From UBA3940 sp964506005 (lineage in GTDB: Bacteria; Chloroflexota; Anaerolineae; Aggregatilineales; UBA3940), in the NCBI GenBank assembly GCA_964506005.1, contig CAZDLX010000092.1, positions 1 through 13,625 on the forward strand: a stretch of DNA of 13,625 bases, written 5' to 3'. The notes under the pieces were generated by a model. The model saw nothing but the letters and a program-made list of their open reading frames with translations, made no database searches and was not told the origin of the DNA. Position numbers and translations under genes: made by a program. Below are positions 6,933 to 13,295 of this stretch, piece after piece (position 1 is the stretch's first letter; every line of letters begins with the position of its first letter).

Positions 6933-7199
6933 ATGAAAGTCGAATCCGCCGAGGCGCGGGAGCGCATCCGCCACCGGCTGCGCCGCATCGAAGGCCAGGT
7001 GCGCGGCGTGCAGCGAATGCTCGACGAAGACCGCGACTGCCAGGAGATCGTGCAGCAGCTCGCGGCGGTGCGTGCCGCCGTGCAGCAGGCCGGGCTGGAC
7101 GTCATGCGGGTCTACGCCAGCCAGTGCCTGAAAGATCCCCGCTCCGACTACGAGGAGATGGTCGAGTACCTGATGAAGGCGCTCAGTAAGTGGGAGTAA
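6933..7199 (+). CDS. CsoR/RcnR/CstR-superfamily transcriptional repressor
   Basis: 88-residue all-helical DNA-binding protein. The superfamily core is clear: RIRHRLRRIEGQVRGVQRML (residues 11-30) and DCQEIVQQLAAVRAAVQQAG (35-54). Ligand positions numbered as in Mycobacterium tuberculosis CsoR are Cys36, Tyr61 and Cys65. Cys36 and Cys65 are kept, but His61, the third Cu(I) ligand, is Tyr. RcnR and FrmR instead use His near position 60, also absent here. Two cysteines without the His resembles CstR, which senses persulfides by cross-linking them. The start is ATG 6933 with AAGGGGAG 8 nt upstream; the open frame to the left has no matching ribosome site or family similarity. Superfamily membership is firm; persulfide sensing is inference. 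Confidence 0.9.
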   Translation: MKVESAEARERIRHRLRRIEGQVRGVQRMLDEDRDCQEIVQQLAAVRAAVQQAGLDVMRVYASQCLKDPRSDYEEMVEYLMKALSKWE

Positions 7200-7580
7200 G
7201 CGATACCTGTCCGACATTCGCTGTAGAACGGGCATCGCCCGGAACTGAAGTTCCGGGCTACAAGGTCGCTTCGCGACCCATAGTCATCGGTCGAAACCGA
7301 CGATGCCAGCCTGCTCCCGCCGGAGGCGGACCGGCGCGCAGCGCCGCTGTCCCCGTCAGGGGACAATTGAAGGTTGCCTCGCAACCCACATAGCCCGAGA
7401 ATGAAGTCTCGGGCGGCTCTGAGACCCGCCCCTACCAATGCAGATTGATCTGTTATTTTGTACGAGTTCAATAGGCGCCCTGTAGGTTGGGATGCCAACG
7501 ACCAGGTCGCCTTCAGGCGACATATCATTCTTAGCCTGAGAATTCCATTCTCAGGCGGTGGTCGGCCAGCAGCCAACCTT
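7200..7580. repeat. Non-coding cluster of short perfect hairpins
   Basis: No credible gene lies between 7200 and 7650. Instead there are closely packed inverted repeats: 7237-7258 (10-bp stem), 7264-7278 (GGTCGC/GCGACC), 7287-7300, 7317-7329, 7349-7364 (GTCCCC/GGGGAC), 7372-7386 (GGTTGC/GCAACC), 7393-7414 (8 bp), 7411-7431, 7486-7499, 7506-7521 (GTCGCC/GGCGAC) and 7534-7556 (10 bp). A layout recurs three times: a 6-bp hairpin, then CATA or similar, then a longer hairpin (TCGGT..ACCGA, CCCGAGA..TCTCGGG, GCCTGAGAAT..ATTCTCAGGC). Stems differ in sequence but both arms change together. This resembles families of dispersed palindromic repeats. It could also act as a transcript end between the regulator gene and the next operon. 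Confidence 0.75.
7426..7454 (-). repeat. Copy 1 of a 29-bp dispersed repeat
   Basis: Its reverse complement matches 13296-13324 at 28 of 29 positions, and the similarity continues more loosely on both sides, including the GGGGCGG..CTC hairpin arm. The two copies are inverted with respect to each other and bracket 5.8 kb of plus-strand genes. Confidence 0.85.
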
Positions 7581-7585
7581 CATAC

Positions 7586-7613
7586 TTGGGCCAGCGTGCC
7601 GGCGCGCTATAAT
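7586..7613 (+). promoter_or_regulatory. Possible promoter of the first FemAB gene
   Basis: Consensus TATAAT at 7608-7613 with a weak TTGGGC 16 nt upstream (7586-7591). It lies just after the hairpin cluster and 37 nt before the ATG, with AGGAG (7641-7645) between. The -10 is perfect; the -35 is poor. Confidence 0.5.
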
Positions 7614-7650
7614 CGCCCTATGCGGCACGATCACCGCCTGAGGAGCCTGT

Positions 7651-8700
7651 ATGTCCATCCCCACCACCCAGATTGACCCCGCCACCTGGGACCGCTTCGT
7701 CGAGGCGCAGGCGGGGCACATCCTGCAAACCTCGCGCTGGGGCGCGCTGAAAGCGGCCTTTGGCTGGCAAGCGGAGCTCGTCACGCTCAGCGACGGCGGC
7801 GAGATCTGCGCGGGCGCGCTGGTGCTGTTCCGGCCGCTTCCGCTGGGGCTGGGGACCATCGCCTACGTGCCGCGCGGGCCAGTCGTGGACTGGCGCGACG
7901 AGACGCAGGTGCGCGAGCTGCTCGCGTTAATCGACGACGCTGCCCGGCAGCGCGGCGCGGTACTGCTCAAGCTGGAGCCCAACGAGCGCGACACGCCGGA
8001 GATGCGCGGCCGGCTCGCCCGGCTTGGCTTTCGAGAGTCGGCGCAGACCGTGCAGCCGCCGCGCACCGTGCTCGTCGACATCAGCGGTGAGCGCGGCGAC
8101 CTCGAAGCGGACGACGACGACGTGCTGATGGGCATGACGGGAAGCTGCCGCCGCAAGGTGCGCACCGCCTACCGCAAAGACGTCGACGTGCGCGAGTGCG
8201 GCCCCGAGGATGTCCCCACCTTCGCCCGGCTGGCGAGCATCACCGGGGAGCGCAACGAATTTGGCGTGCACAGCGAGGCGTACTACCGGAAGGCCTATGA
8301 GCTGTTCGCTCCGGAGCACGCGGCGCTGCTCATGGCCTCCTACGAGGGCCAGGACATCGCCGGGCTGTTCGTTTTCGCCTTCGGCCCCACCGCCTGGTAC
8401 TTCTACGGCGCGTCCTCCGACGAGGAGCGCAACCGCATGCCTGCCTACGCCCTGCAGTGGGAGGCGATGAACTGGGCCCGTGAGAAGGGCTGCACGACCT
8501 ACGACATGTGGGGCGTGCCCGACTACGATGTCGAGACGCTCGAAGCGCAGTTTCAGGACCGGCAGGACGGGCTGTGGGGTGTGTACGGGTTCAAGCGCGG
8601 TTTCGGCGGCGAGGTCGTGCGGGCGGTCGGCGCGTGGGACCGGCCCTACAGGCCGCTGCTGTACCGCGCGTATGACGCGGCGGTCCGGCTGCGCGGGTAG
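7651..8700 (+). CDS. FemAB-family aminoacyltransferase-like protein (paralogue 1)
   Basis: 349 residues. FemA/FemB/FemX/MurM enzymes add amino acids from aminoacyl-tRNA to the lipid II stem peptide in the cytoplasm to make the peptidoglycan cross-bridge; they consist of two GNAT-like domains. Family signals here: HILQTSRWGALKA near the N-terminus, TIAYVPRGPVVDW, and the second-domain block WYFYGASSDEERNRMPAYALQ (starting at Trp249) followed by YDMWGVPD and GVYGFKRGFGG. The usual basic motif before the second domain (MKxKTRYNIR) is altered to MTGSCRRKVRTA (162-173), and an acidic stretch (EADDDD) precedes it. So it may have a different acceptor or be non-catalytic. AGGAG is 5 nt before the ATG. 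A small membrane-protein gene follows after 23 nt, in the same transcript. Confidence 0.85.
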   Translation: MSIPTTQIDPATWDRFVEAQAGHILQTSRWGALKAAFGWQAELVTLSDGGEICAGALVLFRPLPLGLGTIAYVPRGPVVDWRDETQVRELLALIDDAARQRGAVLLKLEPNERDTPEMRGRLARLGFRESAQTVQPPRTVLVDISGERGDLEADDDDVLMGMTGSCRRKVRTAYRKDVDVRECGPEDVPTFARLASITGERNEFGVHSEAYYRKAYELFAPEHAALLMASYEGQDIAGLFVFAFGPTAWYFYGASSDEERNRMPAYALQWEAMNWAREKGCTTYDMWGVPDYDVETLEAQFQDRQDGLWGVYGFKRGFGGEVVRAVGAWDRPYRPLLYRAYDAAVRLRG

Positions 8701-8723
8701 CCGCCCGCCCGTCAGGAGGCAGG

Positions 8724-9311
8724 ATGCAGCGTTCGGAGAGGGATGCCGAGTGGTTCCGCTACCGTCCCGGCTCGCGGCTGGCCTCTAACCTGCTGCGCCT
8801 CGCGGTGCTGGTCGTGTATGCGGGCGTGCCGGTCTTACTGTGTGCGTTCAGTCTCAGCCCGTATGCCTGGCTGCGGACGGTGTTCCTGCTCTCGCTGCCG
8901 CTGCTGTTCTTTGGCGGCATCCCCCTCACCGCCGCGCTGATCTCCTCGGCGGACATCTCGCTCACGCCGGATGGCGTCCGCCTGCACGTCGTCGGGCCGT
9001 GGGTCATCCGCATCCCCTGGGACGCCCTGCGCTACTCGACCATCACCGAGATGCCCGCGCCCGCCCACACCCGCCTCACGCTGGCCCGCGCCTGGGACAG
9101 CCTGCACACCGTCCACGTGCCGGGGATGAACGTGCTTAAGACGGTGGGCATTTATTACGGGCTGGGCCAGATGCCCGTTTTCGCCGTCACACCGGACCAC
9201 GAACACCGCGACCGCCTGCTCCAGCGGCTCCGGCATGGCCAGCACCCGCTGCGGCGCGCGCCCGAGCGCAGCCGCCGCCCCTGGCGCTCGCCCAACCGCG
9301 ACCTCGACTAA
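8724..9311 (+). CDS. Small membrane protein with a PH-like beta domain
   Basis: 195 residues that I cannot assign to a characterised family. Two hydrophobic segments (about 23-42 and 53-73) form a hairpin anchor. Next comes a beta-rich stretch starting ADISLTPDGVRLHVVGPWVIRIPWDAL (76-102), the pattern seen in bacterial PH-domain membrane proteins: strand, turn with DG, strand, then IPWDxL. The C-terminus after about residue 165 is Arg/Pro-rich and probably unstructured. AGGAGG sits 4 nt before the ATG. Because it follows the FemAB gene after 23 nt the two are likely co-transcribed, which hints at an envelope role; that is inference. Confidence 0.7.
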   Translation: MQRSERDAEWFRYRPGSRLASNLLRLAVLVVYAGVPVLLCAFSLSPYAWLRTVFLLSLPLLFFGGIPLTAALISSADISLTPDGVRLHVVGPWVIRIPWDALRYSTITEMPAPAHTRLTLARAWDSLHTVHVPGMNVLKTVGIYYGLGQMPVFAVTPDHEHRDRLLQRLRHGQHPLRRAPERSRRPWRSPNRDLD

Positions 9312-9342
9312 CGCCTCGACACAGGCACACAGCCGGGGCATT

Positions 9343-9359
9343 CCGGCGTATAATGCCGG
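9343..9359 (+). promoter_or_regulatory. -10 box framed by a palindrome, upstream of the DinB/ClbS-like gene
   Basis: CCGGC-GTATAAT-GCCGG: a 5-bp inverted repeat exactly encloses a consensus TATAAT (9349-9354), 49 nt before the ATG at 9403. No good -35 box is present at the right distance, so the promoter may need an activator. The palindrome may be an operator or chance in GC-rich DNA. Confidence 0.45.
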
Positions 9360-9402
9360 TACGCATCTCAGCAGCGATACTGCACCAGGGGAGGAACTCC
9401 GG

Positions 9403-9906
9403 ATGACAGAGTGGATGGCCAAAGCCGAGCTCGCGCGGCGTGTCGAGGAGGGGCGGCGGGCGCTCGACGCGCTGATCCAGCCGCACCTGTCCGGGGGCAT
9501 GCACGAGCCCGTCATGGCGAACGGCTGGACGCTGAAAGACATCATCGCCCACATAACGTTCTGGGAGCAGCGCCTGCTCCACTGGCTGCTCGACGTGCAG
9601 CAGGGCGTTACGCCCGAGCGCCCCGCACCCGGCTACACCTGGGATGCGATGGGCCAGCTCAACGAGGACGCCCACCGCGAGCAGCGCAAACGCCCGCTGG
9701 AGAACCAGCTCCGCGAATACCGCGCCTCAGGCCATGCGGTGCTCTCCGCGCTCCAGTCGCTGAGCGAGGAGGACCTCAACCGGCCCTACTTCGAGGACAC
9801 CGGGGTGATCCTGTGGCGGGCTTTCGCGGCCAATACTTACGAGCATTATGAGGAGCACGCGGAGCACATCCGCGAGTGGCAGCAGCGCGCCGCCAGGGCA
9901 GACTAA
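9403..9906 (+). CDS. DinB/ClbS-like four-helix bundle protein
   Basis: 167 residues, almost all helical. WTLKDIIAHITFWEQRLLHWL (42-62) is the typical second helix of the DinB/DfsB/ClbS superfamily and supplies His50. The last helix has YEHYEEHAEHIREW (146-159) with His148, His152 and His155. His50 plus an H-x3-H pair fits the superfamily's usual metal-site triad. DinB-like enzymes include thiol-dependent S-transferases, while ClbS detoxifies the genotoxin colibactin by opening its cyclopropane. Nothing here shows which substrate is used. AGGGGAGG lies 8 nt upstream of the ATG. It lies between two FemAB paralogue genes, 92 nt after the membrane-protein gene, with its own likely -10 box. Confidence 0.8.
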   Translation: MTEWMAKAELARRVEEGRRALDALIQPHLSGGMHEPVMANGWTLKDIIAHITFWEQRLLHWLLDVQQGVTPERPAPGYTWDAMGQLNEDAHREQRKRPLENQLREYRASGHAVLSALQSLSEEDLNRPYFEDTGVILWRAFAANTYEHYEEHAEHIREWQQRAARAD

Positions 9907-9921
9907 GGGCGCAGATCGCGC

Positions 9922-9949
9922 TTGTAAAATAGCACCCGGCTGTTACACT
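9922..9949 (+). promoter_or_regulatory. Promoter of the second FemAB gene, probably giving a leaderless mRNA
   Basis: TTGTAA (9922-9927), 16-nt spacer, TACACT (9944-9949), each matching 4 of 6 consensus positions. Transcription would begin about 7 nt after the -10, at or next to the ATG at 9957. No Shine-Dalgarno-like sequence is present before that ATG, unlike most of the neighbouring genes. Confidence 0.5.
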
Positions 9950-9956
9950 CACCGCC

Positions 9957-11069
9957 ATGCAGCTTCTCACGCGAACGATCACCGACCACGACCTCTGGAA
10001 TACCACGCTCGCCCGCCTGCCGTACGCACACGTGCTGCAGACGTGGGAATGGGGCGAGTTCAAGGCGCAGACGACGGGCTGGAAGCCCGAGCGGCTCGCC
10101 TTTTTCAACCGGGGCGAGGTGGCCGGGCTGGCGCAGGTGCTCACCCGGCAGGAGGGCCCCATCCGCGTGATGTACGTGCCCAAAGGCCCTGTCCTCGACT
10201 ACACCGACGAGCCGCTGCGCCGCGCGGTCATCGAGGAGCTCAAGCGGCACGCCCGCTCGCGCCGTGCGATCTTCATTAAGATCGACCCGGACGTCGTCGT
10301 GGGGGTCGGGGAGCCGGGCACACCTGAGGCACAGAGCGTCGAGCTCGGCGAGCGGATCGCGCAGGAGTGGCAGCAGGCAGGCTTCCACTTCTCGGCAGAG
10401 CAGGTGCAGTTCCGCAACTCGGTGATCTTCGACCTCCGGCGCGACGAAGAAGACCTCCTCATGGAGATGAAATCCAAGACGCGCTACAACATCCGGCTCT
10501 CGGAGCGTAAGGGGGTCGTGGTGCGCTTCGGCGACGCGGACGACCTCGACCTGCTGTACCAGCTGTACGAGGAGACCGCCCGCCGCGACGACTTCGTGAT
10601 TCGCCCGCTCAGCTACTACCGCCAGGCCTGGGGCGACTTCATGCGGGCGGGGCTGGCGCAGCCCATCATCGCCGAGTACAAGGGCACGCCGCTGGCCCAC
10701 GTCATCATTTTCGGCCTCGGCAAGCGAGCGTGGTACTTCTACGGCGCGTCGTCCGACGAGGAGCGCAACCGCATGCCGACCTACGCCCTGCAGTGGGCGG
10801 CGATGCGCTGGGCCAAGACGCAGGGCATGACGGTCTACGACATGTGGGGCGCACCCGACGACTTCGAGGATGAGAACGACCCGCTCGCGGGTGTCTACCG
10901 CTTCAAGGCGGGCTTCGGCGGGACGGTCGTGCGGCGCGTCGGCGCGTGGGACTACCCGGCAAACAAGACGCTGTACGGGCTGTACTCCCGCGCTAAGCCC
11001 GCGCTGATCGGCGCGATGCGCTGGGCGGCGCGCCAGCGGCTGCGACGCGGCGGTCAGAGCATAGAGTAG
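9957..11069 (+). CDS. FemAB-family peptidoglycan bridge aminoacyltransferase (paralogue 2)
   Basis: 370 residues, the more canonical of the two FemAB proteins here. N-terminal domain: HVLQTWEWGEFKAQTTGW and MYVPKGPVLDY. Then comes the classic LLMEMKSKTRYNIRLSERKG motif (from Met169), and the second GNAT-like domain with WYFYGASSDEERNRMPTYALQ (from Trp259), VYDMWGAPDDF and GVYRFKAGFGG. Members usually attach Gly, Ala or Ser from tRNA to the lipid II stem peptide; the amino acid cannot be read from the sequence. It shares 71 of 75 bases with paralogue 1 across the YFYGASS block, more than the surrounding regions suggest. No ribosome site precedes the ATG; see the promoter entry. Confidence 0.88.
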   Translation: MQLLTRTITDHDLWNTTLARLPYAHVLQTWEWGEFKAQTTGWKPERLAFFNRGEVAGLAQVLTRQEGPIRVMYVPKGPVLDYTDEPLRRAVIEELKRHARSRRAIFIKIDPDVVVGVGEPGTPEAQSVELGERIAQEWQQAGFHFSAEQVQFRNSVIFDLRRDEEDLLMEMKSKTRYNIRLSERKGVVVRFGDADDLDLLYQLYEETARRDDFVIRPLSYYRQAWGDFMRAGLAQPIIAEYKGTPLAHVIIFGLGKRAWYFYGASSDEERNRMPTYALQWAAMRWAKTQGMTVYDMWGAPDDFEDENDPLAGVYRFKAGFGGTVVRRVGAWDYPANKTLYGLYSRAKPALIGAMRWAARQRLRRGGQSIE

Positions 11070-11114
11070 CGCCACAAACGCACGCCAGGGGACTGGACGA
11101 CAGCAGTTCGCAAG

Positions 11115-11825
11115 ATGGCATCACTTGAGGGGACCCAACCCAGGGGGGCATGGCTGGCCGGTGCAAGCCGCGCCCTGCCGATTGTGCTCGGCTACGTCCC
11201 GATCGGCTTTGCGACCGGGGTGCTGGCGCAGAAAGCCGGGCTCTCGACCTTCAACACCGTGGCGATGTCGCTGCTGGTGTACGCCGGATCGTCGCAGCTC
11301 ATCGCAGTCGGGTTGTTCGGCGCAGGGGCTCCGGCGCTCTCCATCGTCGTCACGACGTTCGTCGTCAACCTGCGGCACCTGCTGCTCTCGGCGGCCATCG
11401 CGCCCAAGCTGAAGGGCTGGCGGCGCCGGGAGGTGGTCGCTTTCGCCTACGAGCTGACGGACGAGACGTTCGCCGTGCACGCAGCGGACCCCGCCCGGCG
11501 GCTTGGCAGGCGCGCGGCGCTCGCCATGAATCTCACCGCGCAGGCCTCGTGGGTGCTGGGGACGTGGCTGGGCGTTGTCGCGGGGCAGGCCATCCGGGAC
11601 GTCCGGCCGTTCGCACTCGACTACGCCCTGCCCGCGATGTTTATTGCGCTGCTGCTCATGCAGATCAAAGACCGCATCCAGGTTGGCGTCGCGGTGCTGA
11701 CGGGCGTGCTGTCGGTCGGGCTGCTGCTCGCCGGGCTGGACCAGTGGGCGGTGATCGCCGCGACGGTGATCGGTGCGACGGTGGGGCTGGGGATAGAGCT
11801 ATGGATCAACGGGCGATCTTCCTGA
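11115..11825 (+). CDS. azlC: AzlC-family branched-chain amino acid exporter, large subunit
   Basis: 236-residue inner-membrane permease. The family's opening ALPIVLGYVPIGFATGVLAQKAG is at 20-42, followed by SLLVYAGSSQLIAVGLF (52-68) and VVNLRHLLLSAAIAP (83-97), then FAYELTDETFAV and several more hydrophobic segments. AzlC works with the small AzlD partner; the family includes the B. subtilis 4-azaleucine resistance protein and E. coli YgaZ, a valine/methionine exporter. The substrate here is not shown by sequence. The ATG at 11115 has no strong ribosome site, 45 nt after the FemAB stop; a better-placed ATG at 11150 is out of frame. The 3' end overlaps azlD by 25 nt. Confidence 0.92.
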   Translation: MASLEGTQPRGAWLAGASRALPIVLGYVPIGFATGVLAQKAGLSTFNTVAMSLLVYAGSSQLIAVGLFGAGAPALSIVVTTFVVNLRHLLLSAAIAPKLKGWRRREVVAFAYELTDETFAVHAADPARRLGRRAALAMNLTAQASWVLGTWLGVVAGQAIRDVRPFALDYALPAMFIALLLMQIKDRIQVGVAVLTGVLSVGLLLAGLDQWAVIAATVIGATVGLGIELWINGRSS

Positions 11826-12130
11826 CCATCGCCGGGATGGCGGTTGTCACGTTTGTACCGCGCGTGCTGCCGGTACTGGCACTGTCGCAGCGCCGGCTGC
11901 CGGAACCCGTCGCCGCGTGGCTGCGCTACGTGCCCGTCGCCGTGCTCGCGGCGATGCTGCTGCCCGCGCTCGTCATCGCAGACGGTGACCTCGACCTGAC
12001 CCCCGGCAACCTGTTCCTGTGGGCGGCCATCCCGACGCTGCTCGTCGCCTGGCGGACGCGCAGCCTGTTCGCGGCGGTGATCGCCGGCATGCTGATCGTC
12101 GCGCTGGCCCGGCTGGCCGCCGGCTGGTAA
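11801..12130 (+). CDS. azlD: AzlD-family exporter, small subunit
   Basis: 109 residues, four hydrophobic segments, the usual AzlD size. Typical features are TFVPRVLPVLALSQRRLPEPVAAWLRYVPVAVLAAMLLPAL near the N-terminus (given here only as landmarks: VPRVLP at about 19-24 and WLRYVPVAVLAAML at about 40-53). The ATG lies 25 nt inside the end of azlC in another frame, so the two are translationally coupled and should be made in matched amounts. A GGGG-rich stretch just upstream may serve as the ribosome site. The protein is required with AzlC to form the exporter. Confidence 0.9.
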   Translation: MDQRAIFLTIAGMAVVTFVPRVLPVLALSQRRLPEPVAAWLRYVPVAVLAAMLLPALVIADGDLDLTPGNLFLWAAIPTLLVAWRTRSLFAAVIAGMLIVALARLAAGW

Positions 12131-12187
12131 GGTCAAGTTCTGGAGGGGTGCGCGCCGCGCTGCTGGCGAGCTCTGTGCCCCGACCCT

Positions 12188-12199
12188 GACTCGCGAGTC
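12188..12199. promoter_or_regulatory. 12-bp perfect palindrome before the desulfhydrase gene
   Basis: GACTCGCGAGTC lies in the 90-nt gap between azlD and the PLP enzyme gene, 21 nt before the ATG and just ahead of the AGAGAGG ribosome site. It could be an operator or an RNA hairpin. I see no clear promoter in this gap, so the gene may be read through from azlCD. Confidence 0.4.
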
Positions 12200-12220
12200 C
12201 TTAGCAGAGAGAGGTCGAAC

Positions 12221-13261
12221 ATGGCTACCGATCCGTTCCCCACCGGTCGTCTGCCCCGCGTGCGGCTGGCCCACCTGCCCACGCCCATCGAGCGGCTGCC
12301 CAACCTCACGAAGCTGCTCGGCGGGCCCGACATCTATGTAAAGCGCGACGACCTGACGGGCCTGGCAACCGGCGGCAACAAGGTTCGCAAGCTGGAGTTT
12401 CTGATAGGCCAGGCACTGCAGGCGGAGGCAGACTGCGTGATCACCGCCGGGGCGGTACAGTCCAACCACGCCCGGCAGACAGCCGCCGCCGCACGCAAGT
12501 TCGGGCTGGAGCCACACCTCGTGCTTGGCAAACCGGCAGGCGGCGTCCCCGAGCACCCGCAGGGCAACCTGCTGCTCGACCACCTGCTCGGCGCGGTCAT
12601 CCACTGGACGGACGAGCCCGCGCCGTATGCGGAGACGATCGCACAGGTCGCGGCGGAGCTGCGTGACGCGGGCCGCCAGCCCTACGAGATCCCGTACGGG
12701 GGCTCCAGCGCCCACGGCATGATGGGCTACGTCGAGGCCATGCGCGAGGTCGCGGAGCAGGTGCCGGGGCCCGCGCCGTTTGCCGCGCACGTGTTTGCGA
12801 CGTCGTCGGGCGGGATGCAGGCGGGGATGATGCTCGGTGCGTACCTCGTGCGCGGGTTGGGCGACAACTGGGGCGGGAGGCCGCGCCTGCTCGGCATCAG
12901 CGTCGCCGACCCCGCCAGCGTCATGAAACCGCGGCTCGTCGAACTGGTGCGGCAGGGAGCCGCGGCACTGGGGCTGACCTACAACGTGAACGAGAACGCC
13001 GCCATCGTCAACGACGGCTATCTCGGCGAGGGCTACGCCGTCGTCGGCGAGCGCGAGCGCGAGGCGATCCGGCTCGCCGCGCAGCAGGATGGCCTGCTCG
13101 TGGACCCCGTATATACGGGGCGGGCGCTGGCGGGCCTCATTGACCTGATCCGGCAGGGGGCGTACGAATCGGGCGAGCGGGTGCTGTTCTGGCACACGGG
13201 CGGCACGGCGGGGCTGTTCGCGTTTGGAGAGGTGCTGGAGCTCGATACGACAGCATCATAG
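12221..13261 (+). CDS. dcyD: D-cysteine desulfhydrase (PLP-dependent, ACC deaminase family)
   Basis: 346-residue fold-type II PLP enzyme. D-cysteine desulfhydrase converts D-cysteine to pyruvate, ammonia and H2S in the cytoplasm. Visible motifs: VKRDDLTGLATGGNKVRKLE with the PLP lysine Lys54, AGAVQSNHARQTAAAA with Ser81 and Asn82, a Gly/Ser phosphate-binding loop ATSSGGMQAG, DPVYTG (295-300) and HTGGTAGLFAF (325-335). Thr299 and Thr326 stand where true ACC deaminases have Glu and Leu; Ser/Thr at these positions marks the D-cysteine desulfhydrase type in work on plant and bacterial enzymes. The start at ATG 12221 has AGAGAGG upstream. Other D-amino acid substrates such as D-serine or beta-chloro-D-alanine remain possible. 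Confidence 0.87.
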   Translation: MATDPFPTGRLPRVRLAHLPTPIERLPNLTKLLGGPDIYVKRDDLTGLATGGNKVRKLEFLIGQALQAEADCVITAGAVQSNHARQTAAAARKFGLEPHLVLGKPAGGVPEHPQGNLLLDHLLGAVIHWTDEPAPYAETIAQVAAELRDAGRQPYEIPYGGSSAHGMMGYVEAMREVAEQVPGPAPFAAHVFATSSGGMQAGMMLGAYLVRGLGDNWGGRPRLLGISVADPASVMKPRLVELVRQGAAALGLTYNVNENAAIVNDGYLGEGYAVVGEREREAIRLAAQQDGLLVDPVYTGRALAGLIDLIRQGAYESGERVLFWHTGGTAGLFAFGEVLELDTTAS

Positions 13262-13295
13262 CGCGGCGCGAGAATTATAGAAGTCTTGCCAAAAC

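Noticed and set aside
6933..7199. Copper-sensing CsoR proper
   Set aside because: Position 61, a Cu(I)-ligand His in CsoR, is Tyr, and no copper pump or chaperone gene is adjacent.
7148..7576. Minus-strand open frame across the hairpin cluster
   Set aside because: Runs through the palindromic repeats, has no ribosome site or family similarity, and overlaps the end of the regulator gene.
7200..7580. CRISPR array
   Set aside because: The palindromes are not identical direct repeats and spacing is irregular; no cas gene is nearby.
9903..11075. Open frame of 390 codons on the minus strand
   Set aside because: Mirror of the second FemAB gene, whose protein motifs are unmistakable.
11621..13195. 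Open frame of 524 codons on the minus strand
   Set aside because: Antisense to azlC, azlD and the desulfhydrase gene, with no family motif and His/Arg/Gln-rich composition.
12221..13261. ACC deaminase
   Set aside because: The residues after DPVY and in HxGG are Thr (299 and 326), not the Glu and Leu of true ACC deaminases, so D-cysteine desulfhydrase fits better.
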